A stretch of DNA of 64,000 nucleotides, taken from Desulfonatronospira sp964577315. GTDB taxonomy: Bacteria > Desulfobacterota > Desulfovibrionia > Desulfovibrionales > Desulfonatronovibrionaceae. Below, one piece after another: positions 46,141 through 55,614 of the stretch. Positions within the stretch are counted from its first letter, which is position 1, and each line of letters begins with the position of its first letter. The notes beneath the pieces were generated by a model. It saw only the letters and a list, made by a program, of their open reading frames with translations, did no database searches and had not been told where the DNA came from. The translations under genes and the position numbers were made by a program. Location of the stretch: contig CAZNYT010000004.1 in assembly GCA_964577315.1 (NCBI GenBank), positions 1-64,000 on the forward strand, given 5' to 3'.

Positions 46141-46168
46141 TATGCTCAAAGATCCTGCCTTGAGCATA
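46141..46168. promoter_or_regulatory. Inverted repeat operator or leader hairpin of the Tes-like gene
   Basis: TATGCTCAA-N10-TTGAGCATA, a perfect 9-base inverted repeat, sits 21 bases upstream of the ATG. It fits a dimeric regulator site or a leader hairpin; which cannot be told by eye. Confidence 0.6.
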
Positions 46169-46525
46169 GTTTAAATAGATATGTCCGGAAAGAATGATTA
46201 CTTGTTTAAAGAAGTTAAAAACTGTTTTTATTTCTCCCTTCGATATTATCGGTTCAAACTTGAAAATAGTTATTCTTTCTAAAAAATAAGGCCAGGGTTT
46301 TTTGACTGTTTTGTTGGTTTTGCTGTAGGTTTCTCGTGTATATTTTATAAATATATCTTTTTATATATCAAAATATTTTAACTCTTACAATATTTCTGAA
46401 TATATTTTTTAATCTGTAATGCACGGATTTTATCTGTCAACCTTTAAAAGCATAAAAGGGTTATGTCTTTTAAATTCCTTGTTACAATGCAACTATTCTT
46501 CATGTTTTAAGTTGCTATTTAATTC

Positions 46526-49500
46526 CTACTCTGCAGACTTGACCCACAGGGGTTTGGGTACAATAGCCACAAAGCGAGAGCCTGCCTGTCCCAGAAGCTC
46601 CCTGACCGCATTTGCTTCCTCGGTTTGCAAACTTTTTTCCAGTTCCTGGATATAAGGGTTAAGCAGATCCTGGATATCTTGGATGCCCTCCTGGGAAACA
46701 GGCGTGATCATCACGTTGGCTCCCCGGGCCAAGCGGATCTTAACGGATTCTTGCCCGAAATCGTATTCCGGGTACAGGCATTGATATACCACTCCTCCGG
46801 TCATCCCTGCACATATCCACGGTCCGGGATCTCCCAGGACCACTGCGCGGCCACCGGTCATATATTCAAATGCGAATCCCTTGAGATGAGAACGGACTGC
46901 AATGTTGCCCAAATAGTCTCGCACCTGGGAGGTGATGCGGCCTCCGAACACTACATCCGCTCCGGAAAGCCGGACGCAAGCCCGGGAGTCGGCCATGTTC
47001 TGGATCATGAACAATCCTTGGATAGCCCCGTAAGCAAAGCTTTTCCCAGTGGATCCGTCAATATACAGACCTTGGTAATTACCGCCCCTGAGCACACCCA
47101 GGGACCCTCCGTAGCTTCCCTTGGCTGCACCGTCCTGGGAGCCGCCTTCCACCATGACTTCCAGATGCGAAGTGCCAAAGGCACTCAGTCCGTTGCCTGG
47201 TACAGAGGATCCAAGGCGCAGCGAAGCTAGCAATTTTTTATGGTCCTGGTATTTTCGTTCCATGGCACCAGCGAGGTAAGTGCCTATGGCTCGGTCCGAG
47301 CTGCGCACCTCGTCCTCGGCAAAACTGACCCGGGTATCGCCGGCTTCAAAGCGTTCCATGGCCAGGTCCGAGATCAACTTGGTCAAATAATTCAATGGCT
47401 TGCGCAGCACCTGGTTGCGGCTCTCTTTTTGTTGATCTTTCACAGGTTGTGCAGGCGGTTGGAGCAAACCAGCAAGGTCAACTTTGTCCCCGGCTATATC
47501 CTGGTACAAAAGATCCGAGCGTCCCACCAGGTCCTGGAGCCTGGAGATGCCCATGCGGGCCAGGCGCATGCGTAGTTCATCTCCCAGGGCTCCCAAGAGC
47601 CGGGACAGGTTTTCTGCTTCCATCTCGGTTTCCCGGGGCCAAAAACCCTTGACTCCTTTTTCTTCCGCCTGCTCCTTGGTTCTTAATTGGGTGGAAATGC
47701 CCATGGGACAGCGATCCAGATGGCAGCGGCGGCAACTTACGCAGCCAATGCCCATCAGGGCCAGGGTCCCCAGCCCCACACGGTTGGCCCCGAGCAGAAC
47801 CAGCTTGAGCACTTCGTGGCCGTTGCGCACTCCCCCGTCGCACCAGATTTCCACTTGTTCCCGGATACCGGATTCGCTCAGGGCGCGGTGAGCCTCCTTT
47901 ACACCGATCTCTACCGGCAGGCCCACGTATCTTTTGGCGTGCTCCCGTGCCGCGCCGGTACCGCCCTCAAAACCGCTGATATTGATTACGTCCGCTCCTG
48001 CCTTGGCTATTCCCACGGCTATAGTTCCAACCCCGCTGGTAACAGGGATCTTTACGGATACCTTGGCCCCGGGATGGGCGGTTTTTAATTCGGTTATGGT
48101 CTGGGCCAGATCCTCAATGGAGTAGATATCATGCTGGTTGGAGGGAGATATCAGGGTGATGCCGGGCTTGCACTTCCTGGCCTCGGCCACTATGGAAGAA
48201 ACCTTGGTTCCAGGGAGGTGTCCCCCCTCTCCGGGCTTGGCTCCCTGGCCGATCTTGATCTCCAGGTAATCCGTGGAGTTAAGTAGGCCCATAAACACCC
48301 CGAAGCGCCCGGATGCTATTTGCTGGCCCCGATTGTGCCTGAATTTGCCGAGCATGTCCGGTATTTCGCCGCCTTCGCCGTTCAGGCAAACGATATTGGC
48401 TTTCCTGGCTGCCAAGGCATAGGCCCGAAAGGAGTTTTCACCTTGGGATCCAAAGGACATGGCCGCTATAACCAGGGGTAGATCGTGTCCCCCTACGGAT
48501 AAATCCACGTTGTCCTGGGTTAGCCTGTTGGTTTCTTCTTCCTCCCTGGTGCTGAGAAGGTGGCGCAGACCGGTAGGCAATTCCCGATCGATTTCCTCCA
48601 TGGACCTGGCCATTTCCGCGTAACCGGTCTTGCCCAGGGCTACCTTGCGCAGCAAACGTCCTACCTTGGGGTTGCGGGAAGGCTCGGAGTAAAGGTCCTG
48701 TTCCGTGTCGGATGCAGCCCGGTTTAGTCTTTCCCGGGCCTGGTTTTGCATAAATTCCAATCCCAATCCGGCATCTTCAGAAGCGCAGAAGTTTGATACC
48801 TGCAGCTTTTGGGCCAGATCTGTGGTGAGTCCGATGGAGGAGAATATTCGGCCATATCCGCAGATTTCATGGATGCCCATTGTGGACATGACCTTCTCCA
48901 TTCCGGCCTGGAGTACCTTAATGGTATTTTGAACCGCCTCGAAAGGGGACAGCTCCTCATGGGCGTAGCTTGCAGAAATTCTCCACAGTAGATAGGGGTT
49001 TACTGCTTCCGCTCCCAAACCCACCAGGAACATGATATCGTGCAGGTTGCGCACCGCTCCGGAGCGCACTACTAAAGAAGCCTGGCGGCGCAAACCGGAT
49101 TTGACCAGTTCTTCGATCACCCAGGCTGTAGCCAGGCCGGGATCGATATATACCTGTCCCTCTCTGAATGAAGAGGAATCATCCAAAAGGAGCAGCATGC
49201 TCCCGGCTCGGACTTGTTCCCGGGCTTGATCCGCTAGGTCTTTCAGTGCTTTTTCCAGTCCTTCTTCCGGGTCAAAGGTGGTGTCCAGGACCGCGATCCT
49301 ATGCGGATCATGGCCCTGCCCGGAAAAGAAGGATGTGACCTCCTCCAGTAAGGCCCCGTTAAATTTTCTGGCCAACTCCTGTTCCCGGTCCAGGCTCAAA
49401 ATGCCTTCCAGGCCGCGGCCTCCCAATAACAGCGGGGTTTCTACCTCAAAACCCAAGGGAGGAACCGGGTTTCTTTGGCAGATATCCGGTCTGGACCCCA

Positions 49501-51115
49501 GGGTCATACGGGTGGAGAAATGCTCCGCTTCGCGCTGGCGGTCTATGGCCGGATTGGTGACCACTGCTACATTCTCCTTGAAAAAGTCTGCCAGATTGGG
49601 AAGGGATTCCGGGTTGAAGCAGGCTAGGGGGGCGGTATGGCCCATGGAACCAATGGCCTCCCTGCCGCCTTGGGCCACTCTTTTACGGATATTCAGGTCG
49701 TATTTCTGCCAGCCGTAGGCGGCAAGAATATTGCTGGTTGTAAGATTTTCCCCGGATACAAGGTTCAATTCCTGGCCGGTGAGCACTTCTTGGTCCGCAT
49801 AAAAGGCGTTTTTAGGAATAGATCCCTTGGCTCCCGAAAGAGGTTGGGAGCATAGAAAAGAGGTTATTTTGTCGCTATCCAAGCGGTTTTGCATGATGCC
49901 CAGGAGTTGTTCCTGGTACATGCTGTAATCCAGGACCTGGGCCCTGCATTCCCTGCCGGTGCGAATGGCTATTTTTTCTCCGGGAGCCAAGGGCCTAGGA
50001 TCGCGCATGTTATTTTTAAGGTCCACAACGCCTTTTTCAGAGGACAAGAAGTAGTGGGTATCGCTTTCCCCGAACCATAAGGGACGCAGGCCCAGGGCGT
50101 CCACGCTGCCCAGGCAGAGATCACCGTATCTGGCCACAATAGCTGCCGGTCCCTGGGCAGAAGAGGGGAAAAACCAGCGGTACAGGGAATAAAGCCTTTT
50201 AAGCTCTTGGCGGTAGGAATCTGCCAGGCTGTTAATCGGAGGGAAAACCATTTCCAAAGCTTCCATCACGTCCAGGCCATGCTGGTGTATAAGCCCCTCC
50301 AGGATGCGGTTTAGGTTCTGGGAATCGCTGCCGCCGGGCACGAGCTTGATTCCCAGCATCCTGGCCGTGGTTTCCAGGCGTTCTATAGTATTGATTTCCC
50401 CGTTATGTCCCAGCAGGGAAAAGGGTTGGGAGCGCAGGACCGTGGGCAGGGTGTTTGTGGAATAGCGGCTGTGCCCCAGGGTCATGATGGAGAGCATGTC
50501 CGGGTCCCTTAGTTCCGGATAGACCTTGGGAAGCATGTCCGGATCTCCCTGGAGCTTATAAATAGCGCGGTCCAAGCTCAAGGATGCGGTTTCCAGCTCA
50601 GGTACTTTTTCTTCTAGCTTGGTCTGGGCAGTAAAGAGGTGTTTTGCTGCTGTGGGACGGGAGATTTCAGGGGCTATTCCTGCTACCTGCCAAAATAAAG
50701 GGGCTTCGGTAGAGGCTTTGGGACCAAGTTCCTGGTTGCGGGTATTACCTTCCAATTCCGTCAATAAATCAAAACCTTCATCTTCAAGAATACGGCGGGT
50801 GTCATTTTGGATTTCCCCCCCCTGACTCTGGTGGCTTAGGGGCAGCAGGAAATGGCCCACGAAAAACCCACGGCTTTCCGAGAGATAGGGGTTCAGTCCG
50901 TCTGCTGCTAGACGCTTGCTCCAGATGGCCCTGGGCAAATCTGTGGAAATGCCGCAGCCGTCCCCTTCCCCTTGAATATCACCGGAGCGGTGCCCCATTT
51001 TACGTAAACAATCTATGGTTTGAACAATATTGGCATGTGAAGGGTTGCCCTGTTTCTCTATCAAGGCTATAAGTGCGCATGCGTCCCGTTCTAAATTGTT
51101 GAATTCATGAAGCAT
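46526..51115 (-). CDS. gltB: Glutamate synthase, large subunit
   Basis: Makes glutamate from glutamine and 2-oxoglutarate. About 1529 residues: class II glutaminase domain (N-terminal nucleophile probably the Cys in RDACALIALI, which is not at the very start, so propeptide cleavage is implied), central domain, FMN-binding synthase domain with GEGGEIPDMLGKFRHNRGQQ, the 3Fe-4S cysteines GCVSCRRCHLDRCPMG, and the C-terminal GXGXG repeats. Start at 51115 is preferred over a TTG ten codons earlier. No gltD lies adjacent, so it may be ferredoxin-linked or use a distant partner. Confidence 0.93.
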   Translation of the reverse strand: MLHEFNNLERDACALIALIEKQGNPSHANIVQTIDCLRKMGHRSGDIQGEGDGCGISTDLPRAIWSKRLAADGLNPYLSESRGFFVGHFLLPLSHQSQGGEIQNDTRRILEDEGFDLLTELEGNTRNQELGPKASTEAPLFWQVAGIAPEISRPTAAKHLFTAQTKLEEKVPELETASLSLDRAIYKLQGDPDMLPKVYPELRDPDMLSIMTLGHSRYSTNTLPTVLRSQPFSLLGHNGEINTIERLETTARMLGIKLVPGGSDSQNLNRILEGLIHQHGLDVMEALEMVFPPINSLADSYRQELKRLYSLYRWFFPSSAQGPAAIVARYGDLCLGSVDALGLRPLWFGESDTHYFLSSEKGVVDLKNNMRDPRPLAPGEKIAIRTGRECRAQVLDYSMYQEQLLGIMQNRLDSDKITSFLCSQPLSGAKGSIPKNAFYADQEVLTGQELNLVSGENLTTSNILAAYGWQKYDLNIRKRVAQGGREAIGSMGHTAPLACFNPESLPNLADFFKENVAVVTNPAIDRQREAEHFSTRMTLGSRPDICQRNPVPPLGFEVETPLLLGGRGLEGILSLDREQELARKFNGALLEEVTSFFSGQGHDPHRIAVLDTTFDPEEGLEKALKDLADQAREQVRAGSMLLLLDDSSSFREGQVYIDPGLATAWVIEELVKSGLRRQASLVVRSGAVRNLHDIMFLVGLGAEAVNPYLLWRISASYAHEELSPFEAVQNTIKVLQAGMEKVMSTMGIHEICGYGRIFSSIGLTTDLAQKLQVSNFCASEDAGLGLEFMQNQARERLNRAASDTEQDLYSEPSRNPKVGRLLRKVALGKTGYAEMARSMEEIDRELPTGLRHLLSTREEEETNRLTQDNVDLSVGGHDLPLVIAAMSFGSQGENSFRAYALAARKANIVCLNGEGGEIPDMLGKFRHNRGQQIASGRFGVFMGLLNSTDYLEIKIGQGAKPGEGGHLPGTKVSSIVAEARKCKPGITLISPSNQHDIYSIEDLAQTITELKTAHPGAKVSVKIPVTSGVGTIAVGIAKAGADVINISGFEGGTGAAREHAKRYVGLPVEIGVKEAHRALSESGIREQVEIWCDGGVRNGHEVLKLVLLGANRVGLGTLALMGIGCVSCRRCHLDRCPMGISTQLRTKEQAEEKGVKGFWPRETEMEAENLSRLLGALGDELRMRLARMGISRLQDLVGRSDLLYQDIAGDKVDLAGLLQPPAQPVKDQQKESRNQVLRKPLNYLTKLISDLAMERFEAGDTRVSFAEDEVRSSDRAIGTYLAGAMERKYQDHKKLLASLRLGSSVPGNGLSAFGTSHLEVMVEGGSQDGAAKGSYGGSLGVLRGGNYQGLYIDGSTGKSFAYGAIQGLFMIQNMADSRACVRLSGADVVFGGRITSQVRDYLGNIAVRSHLKGFAFEYMTGGRAVVLGDPGPWICAGMTGGVVYQCLYPEYDFGQESVKIRLARGANVMITPVSQEGIQDIQDLLNPYIQELEKSLQTEEANAVRELLGQAGSRFVAIVPKPLWVKSAE

Positions 51116-51755
51116 AATGGATTCCCAATCGATGTTTGGCTCCAAGGTTCATGCCTTGAATAGCGCGTTAGAATCAAAATAAGCCCTGTAAACAATATTT
51201 CATATTTTAGTTAAAGCCTTTTGGCAACATTTTTGGATGGCTTTACTTGTATTGACAAAATTGTAAAAAATTTTGGGATGCAAAAAATAGCCAGATAAAG
51301 TATAAGATCAGCGTTTTTGGTTCAGGATCTATGTCCGCGAATTGGACCTGGGAGTATTATATCCTGGAGTGTAATACTACAACGAAACTTATTATCCAGA
51401 GGTCCGAGGATTCTGCAAACAGGCCGTAAAAACTCGCTCCAAGGCAGCGTATATCAAAATCTATATTTCTGGTGACCCGATTTCAGGAGGTGCTTGAATA
51501 GGGACCGTGAGCTTTTTATAGGCCTACGATTTTGATGAACGCTGCCTAAGTCGCTCACACAGTTTACGCCCAGTTTGCAGAACCCTCGGACCTCGAGTAC
51601 GAGTTGCTGCCATAATAGTAAGGCGGTTTATAAAGCCATGGTTATAGAACTAAGTTTCGTTGTAGTGGTAAGGGATGATTATTTAGGATCAGCATAAGGT
51701 AAAGGAAATGTTTGGTGCTTAAGGAGCCTGGAGTAAAAAACAAAGTGAGGTAGCC
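51116..51755. other. Intergenic region between gltB and transporter, with mobile element
   Basis: 640 bases between divergent genes. About 51376-51666 is an inverted-repeat element; the rest is AT-rich. Promoters of both genes must lie outside or inside the element. Confidence 0.5.
51376..51666. repeat. ACTACAACGAAACTT element with nested inverted repeat
   Basis: About 291 bases with ends ACTACAACGAAACTTATT and, inverted, AACTAAGTTTCGTTGTAGT. Inside, 51401-51592 is itself a long imperfect inverted repeat: GGTCCGAGGATTCTGCAAAC faces GTTTGCAGAACCCTCGGACC, continuing through AGGCAGCG and CGCTGCCT. Compared with the copy at 59119, this interior looks like an insertion. No coding frame, so non-autonomous. 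Confidence 0.75.
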
Positions 51756-53117
51756 ATGCTGTATCAATTGGGTAGGGAAAGCTGGGCAACGCGAGCAGGT
51801 TTTATCTTGGCTGCTGCCGGATCAGCAGTGGGACTGGGCAATATCTGGCGTTTTCCGTACATGGTCGGGGAGCACGGCGGTGCTGCTTTTTTGATTATTT
51901 ATCTCGTAGCCATTGTTCTCATCGGTTATCCAGTGATGATCAATGAGATTGTCTTGGGCCGCAAGACCCATCGCAATCCGGTTGGTGCATTCAAGGCCCT
52001 GGCTCCGGGATCCCCTTGGTGGCTGGTAGGCGCGTTAGGGGTTCTCACTGGATTTGTGATTCTTTCCTACTATTCCGTAGTAGCAGGCTGGTCCCTGGCA
52101 TATATTTACAAAGTTGTCATTTCCACTGCTGGAGACGTGGATCATGCTCAAGTGTTCATGGGGCATATCAGCAGCGTCTGGGAGCCCATAATCTGGCAGG
52201 GGATATTCATGGTCTTGACCGTAAGCATCATCTCTGCAGGGGTAGTGCGGGGCATTCAGAGATGGGTGACCATTCTTATGCCTGTGATCTTGATTCTGTT
52301 GGGCATCTTGATTCTTCGCGCCGTGACCTTGCCCGGAGCCGGGGAAGGTCTTGCCTACTACATGCAACCCAATTTCGAGGATATAACATCCAGGACCTTC
52401 CTGGCAGCCATAGCCCAGGCCTTTTTTACCCTGAGCCTAGGCATGGGGGCCATTATTACCTACGGCAGCTACCTCCGGGACAAGGATGAGATTCCGGCAA
52501 ACTCCGGGTATATAGTGGGTTTGGATACCGGGGTGGCTCTGCTGGCTGGCTTGGCCATCTTTCCAGCGGTTTTTGCACTGGGTTTTTCTCCAGAGGAAGG
52601 GCCGGGACTGGTTTTCATTACCCTGCCCGGGGTGTTCGCAGAGATGCCCATGGGGGTGGTTTTCGGGGTTTTGTTTTTTGTTCTGCTTAGTATAGCAGCC
52701 TTAACCTCGGCGATCTCTCTATTGGAAGTAGTAACTGCCTGGCTTATAGATGAAAAGGGCTGGACCCGGAAAGGAGCCGCAGTTGTTATGGGCTTGCTCA
52801 TTTTTGTGGTGGGTTTGCCTTCCACTTTGGGCTACAGCGTGTGGAGCGGGGTTTCCTTTCCTGGGCTGGGCACCGATATACTGGATACTTATGACTGGTT
52901 TGCCAACAGCATTCTGCTGCCCCTGGGCGGTTTGCTCACAGCCATATTTGTGGGGTATATCTGGGGAGCCAGGGCGGCGGTGCACGAGGCGAACAAGAGC
53001 AAGTCCAGGATCGCACTGGGTACCTGGTGGGTGGTGCTCATCCGCTACGTGGTCCCGGTCTTGATCGTGGTGATCATGATCATGGGGATATACGATTCCC
53101 TGGCTGGAAATGGTTGA
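51756..53117 (+). CDS. Sodium-dependent neurotransmitter-symporter-family transporter
   Basis: A 453-residue NSS (SNF) transporter with about 12 membrane segments, moving amino acids or related solutes with Na+. The first segment has the family motif GFILAAAGSAVGLGNIWRFPYMVGEHGGAAF with the unwound GSAVGLGNIWRF. Later segments include FFTLSLGMGAIITYGSYL. Short compared with eukaryotic members, as usual in bacteria. The substrate is unknown. ATG at 51756 follows GTGAGGTAGCC. Confidence 0.94.
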   Translation: MLYQLGRESWATRAGFILAAAGSAVGLGNIWRFPYMVGEHGGAAFLIIYLVAIVLIGYPVMINEIVLGRKTHRNPVGAFKALAPGSPWWLVGALGVLTGFVILSYYSVVAGWSLAYIYKVVISTAGDVDHAQVFMGHISSVWEPIIWQGIFMVLTVSIISAGVVRGIQRWVTILMPVILILLGILILRAVTLPGAGEGLAYYMQPNFEDITSRTFLAAIAQAFFTLSLGMGAIITYGSYLRDKDEIPANSGYIVGLDTGVALLAGLAIFPAVFALGFSPEEGPGLVFITLPGVFAEMPMGVVFGVLFFVLLSIAALTSAISLLEVVTAWLIDEKGWTRKGAAVVMGLLIFVVGLPSTLGYSVWSGVSFPGLGTDILDTYDWFANSILLPLGGLLTAIFVGYIWGARAAVHEANKSKSRIALGTWWVVLIRYVVPVLIVVIMIMGIYDSLAGNG

Positions 53118-53160
53118 TGCTTGGTGTGACTGTAGTAATAAGCATCTAGTCTTTCTTATT

Positions 53161-53261
53161 GTTCCCACGCTCTGCGTGGGAACATTCCCCTCCCCGGACG
53201 CTCCGCGTCCATAATGACCGCAGGAGCGGTCAGGATACGTTCCCACTCAGAGCGTGGGAAC
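53161..53261. repeat. Array of GTTCCCACGC-type palindromes (REP-like)
   Basis: Four hairpins in 100 bases. GTTCCCACGC-TCT-GCGTGGGAAC at 53161 and GTTCCCACTC-AGA-GCGTGGGAAC at 53239 are the outer pair; GGACGC-TCC-GCGTCC (53196-53210) and TGACCGC-AGGA-GCGGTCA (53215-53232) lie inside. This sequence type is a widespread REP/BIME repeat linked to RAYT transposases (recalled). No such transposase is in the window. Confidence 0.8.
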
Positions 53262-53300
53262 GATAACAGGTCTGTCACGCATCACAGTACAGGTGAATTT

Positions 53301-53711
53301 ATGTCCGGTAAAGATGTTCAAGAGTTCCTGGAAGAGTGGACCCATGACCCGCGTGGGGTTCGGCCTGTATTCCAGGCCCTTGCCGAGTATTTGAAGGAGA
53401 GGGGCGCGGTCACGGAGCTCAAAGTCCGCCCCGAAGTGAGCATCAGCCTGCGGGCGGGATTGGCAGAGCAGAAGGTGCGCCCCCTTTTTTGTCTCGTGGA
53501 CGTAGTGGAGGACGCTGAGGGGCGCTGGCTTTCGGTGTGTTTTTATGCCCAGGCGGTGACCGATCCTGAGGAACGCGGGGATGTCGTGCCCCAAGGGCTT
53601 TTGGGGGAGGACGGCTATTGTTTTGACGTGGACTCCCCGGATCCGGAGTTGGAAAGGTACTTAAAGCCCAGGATAGAGGAGTCCGTAAGATTTGCCAGGA
53701 ACCAGGGCTGA
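53301..53711 (+). CDS. Hypothetical soluble protein
   Basis: A 136-residue acidic protein (starts MSGKDVQEFLEEWTHDPRG) with no family I recognise. It has no signal or membrane segment, and a mixed alpha/beta pattern. ATG at 53301 was chosen because the frame upstream to 53214 lies in the REP-like repeat. It converges with the thioredoxin-reductase-like gene 12 bases away. Function unknown. Confidence 0.75.
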   Translation: MSGKDVQEFLEEWTHDPRGVRPVFQALAEYLKERGAVTELKVRPEVSISLRAGLAEQKVRPLFCLVDVVEDAEGRWLSVCFYAQAVTDPEERGDVVPQGLLGEDGYCFDVDSPDPELERYLKPRIEESVRFARNQG

Positions 53712-53723
53712 TGCAGGCGCACT

Positions 53724-54617
53724 CTAACTGTTTAGCCCCTTCAGGTAATTAATAGCGGATTTGGCTGCTATAGCTCCTTCACCCACGGCCACGCTTATCT
53801 GCAAAAAGCGTCCCACGCAGTCCCCGGCGGCAAACACCCCGGGCACGTTTGTTTTTTGGGCGTGATCTGCCTCGATAAATACCCCTTGAGTGATAATGCC
53901 CAGGGAATAGGCAAAGTCCAAAGAGGAGGCCTCGCCCATGGCTACAAACAATCCATCTATCTCCATCTTGGAGCCATCCTCCAGAATGGCTTTTTCCAGT
54001 ACCTGTTCCCCTTCCAAGTGAGTGATCTTGTGAGTCAATACAGGGATCTCGGCCTTGTTCAGCCTCTCCAGATAATGTTCCGGGATAGTAGGCTGCTTCC
54101 CCTGGCTGCATATGCTTACGTCAGGGGTGTATTCCTTGAGCTCCAGGGCCTGGTTGGCTGCGAACACCCCTTCGCCTACCACCACTACCTTTTTGTTCCG
54201 GAAAAAGAAGGCGTCGCAGCTTACGCAATAAGAAACGCCCTTGCCCTCGTATTGGGAAAGATTCTTGATTCCGGGCCGGATCCTGCTCACCCCAGTGGAA
54301 AGGATTACGGATCTGCCAAGGTATTCGTTCTGATCGGTCTTGATCTTGAAGGTCTGCTCCGGATCCTGGTGTATGGCCAGCACTTTTTCACAGCTTAGTT
54401 CAGCCCCGAATTTGGCGGCATGCTTGCACCCCAGCTCGATAAGCTCGTTGCCCTTAATTCCCTCCGGGAACCCGAAATAATTATCTATGTCGTAGTTGCC
54501 TGCCACCTTAGGCTCGCATCCCAAGATCAGGGTATCCAGTCCCGCCCTGGCAGTATATATGGCTGCGGAAAGACCTGCCGGCCCCTGCCCAATGATCACC
54601 ACGTCCCTGGTACGCAT
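53724..54617 (-). CDS. Thioredoxin-reductase-like flavoprotein
   Basis: A 297-residue FAD/NAD(P) disulfide oxidoreductase of the low-molecular-weight thioredoxin-reductase type. It has the FAD motif IIGQGPAGLSAAIYTARAGL (8-27), a redox pair CVSC (131-134), the nucleotide loop VVVVGEGVFAANQALEL (144-160) and the C-terminal FAD motif VFAAGDCVGRFLQIS. The redox pair is CVSC followed by D, near the usual CATCD. A GEG rather than GGG/GxS loop at the NADPH site is unusual. No thioredoxin lies beside it, so the partner is unknown. Start fixed by AAAGGAG. Confidence 0.9.
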   Translation of the reverse strand: MRTRDVVIIGQGPAGLSAAIYTARAGLDTLILGCEPKVAGNYDIDNYFGFPEGIKGNELIELGCKHAAKFGAELSCEKVLAIHQDPEQTFKIKTDQNEYLGRSVILSTGVSRIRPGIKNLSQYEGKGVSYCVSCDAFFFRNKKVVVVGEGVFAANQALELKEYTPDVSICSQGKQPTIPEHYLERLNKAEIPVLTHKITHLEGEQVLEKAILEDGSKMEIDGLFVAMGEASSLDFAYSLGIITQGVFIEADHAQKTNVPGVFAAGDCVGRFLQISVAVGEGAIAAKSAINYLKGLNS

Positions 54618-55104
54618 AATATTCTCCTTTAAATTTTGGGTTAAAAATGGGGGACAGTTGCTAAAGTTTTACGATTCCTCGACATAATAAGTGGATTAGA
54701 ACAAATAGTTCAGCAGTTTTTTTCTTGCGTTAAACGAATCTTAAAGCGGACGGGAGACATCCTCATAGCTGCTGCCCTACAGCAGATAAGGGGATTAATC
54801 CATCTGCGTAGATCTGTTTACCCCTTGAAATTTCTTCCATTTCACTGAGGCGAGATCTGCGGTTAAGTTCTTCTGGCTTCATTCTTCAAGCATCAGGGCA
54901 AAGATAAAGATTTTTTAGCCGCCCCAGATAAATCCTCTTCGAGGGCTTACGCATTTAACGGGATAAACTGATCACGCTGATTTACGCTGATAAGAGAGCT
55001 TTATTTCTGGTTCATGGACATTAATGAGTGGATTTGTACAAAATCCACGGCTAACCGAAGAGCCAGTTTTATGAGGTCAGATAAGTTTAGTGTTTATCCT
55101 GGAG
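54618..55104. other. Intergenic stretch, no gene seen
   Basis: About 490 bases. A GATCACGCTGATTTACGC block at 54970-54987, a kind often seen in degenerate intergenic repeats, is the only recognisable feature. Several possible short frames have no ribosome site. Confidence 0.45.
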
Positions 55105-55446
55105 TTAACAAGGCCATATGGAGCGGTTCTCCATATCGTAGAACCTGGTCTTGAGCCATTCACCGTAACTGAGAACTTCTCCCTCCTGCACTGGACAATC
55201 CATAAACTCTGAAACCAGCCTGGAGTCCTGAAGCAGAGTAGGTCGAATGTCTTTTCCCAGAAGCATGTCCTTAGCCTCGTTTATAAGGGCTGCGAAACTG
55301 TCCGCCCAGGCATTATCCGGATTCTTGTCCGGATGATGCAGGGTGATCATTCGGTAATAGGAATACAGTATTTCGGATCTGGAAGCACAAATGTCCACTC
55401 CCAAAATTTCCGAGGCCATTTGCATGTGATTCTTTAAAAGAGTCAT
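55105..55446 (-). CDS. J-domain (DnaJ-like) small protein
   Basis: A 113-residue protein with a J-like domain: the HPDKNP motif at 38-43, helix II YSYYRMITLHHPDKNPDN, and a following helix (AALINEAKDMLLG). There is no G/F or zinc domain, so it is a single-domain J protein that may stimulate an Hsp70 (dnaK is encoded at 15334). Its client is unknown. The start follows AGGAACGTATT. It follows the polyferredoxin operon, same strand, after a gap of about 170 bases. Confidence 0.82.
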   Translation of the reverse strand: MTLLKNHMQMASEILGVDICASRSEILYSYYRMITLHHPDKNPDNAWADSFAALINEAKDMLLGKDIRPTLLQDSRLVSEFMDCPVQEGEVLSYGEWLKTRFYDMENRSIWPC

Positions 55447-55614
55447 AATACGTTCCTGGTAGCAATGACTAATGTGAAGATCAATGTTGTAGTTATTTCA
55501 GTGATAGTGAGTTCCCAACAATGTACAAGCTATTTGTACCTCCTGTTTTGATATTCTCCCTTGATACCAGGAGGTGAAAAGCCCTGCCTTGACCTAGGTC
55601 AATTCCGTGCAAAA

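Larger units (their letters stand above)
46120..46525. other. AT-rich leader of radical SAM gene, with inverted repeat
   Basis: 406 bases, very AT-rich toward gltB. Next to the radical SAM start lie a strong Shine-Dalgarno and the inverted repeat at 46141-46168. No other structure seen; gltB ends here too, and I see no obvious GC-rich terminator for it. Confidence 0.5.

Noticed and set aside
51376..51666. An insertion sequence with a transposase
   Set aside because: At 291 bases it has no frame long enough for a transposase; it is a non-autonomous element.
53161..53261. A CRISPR array
   Set aside because: The repeats are four different palindromes with no regular spacers; they fit REP-like elements instead.
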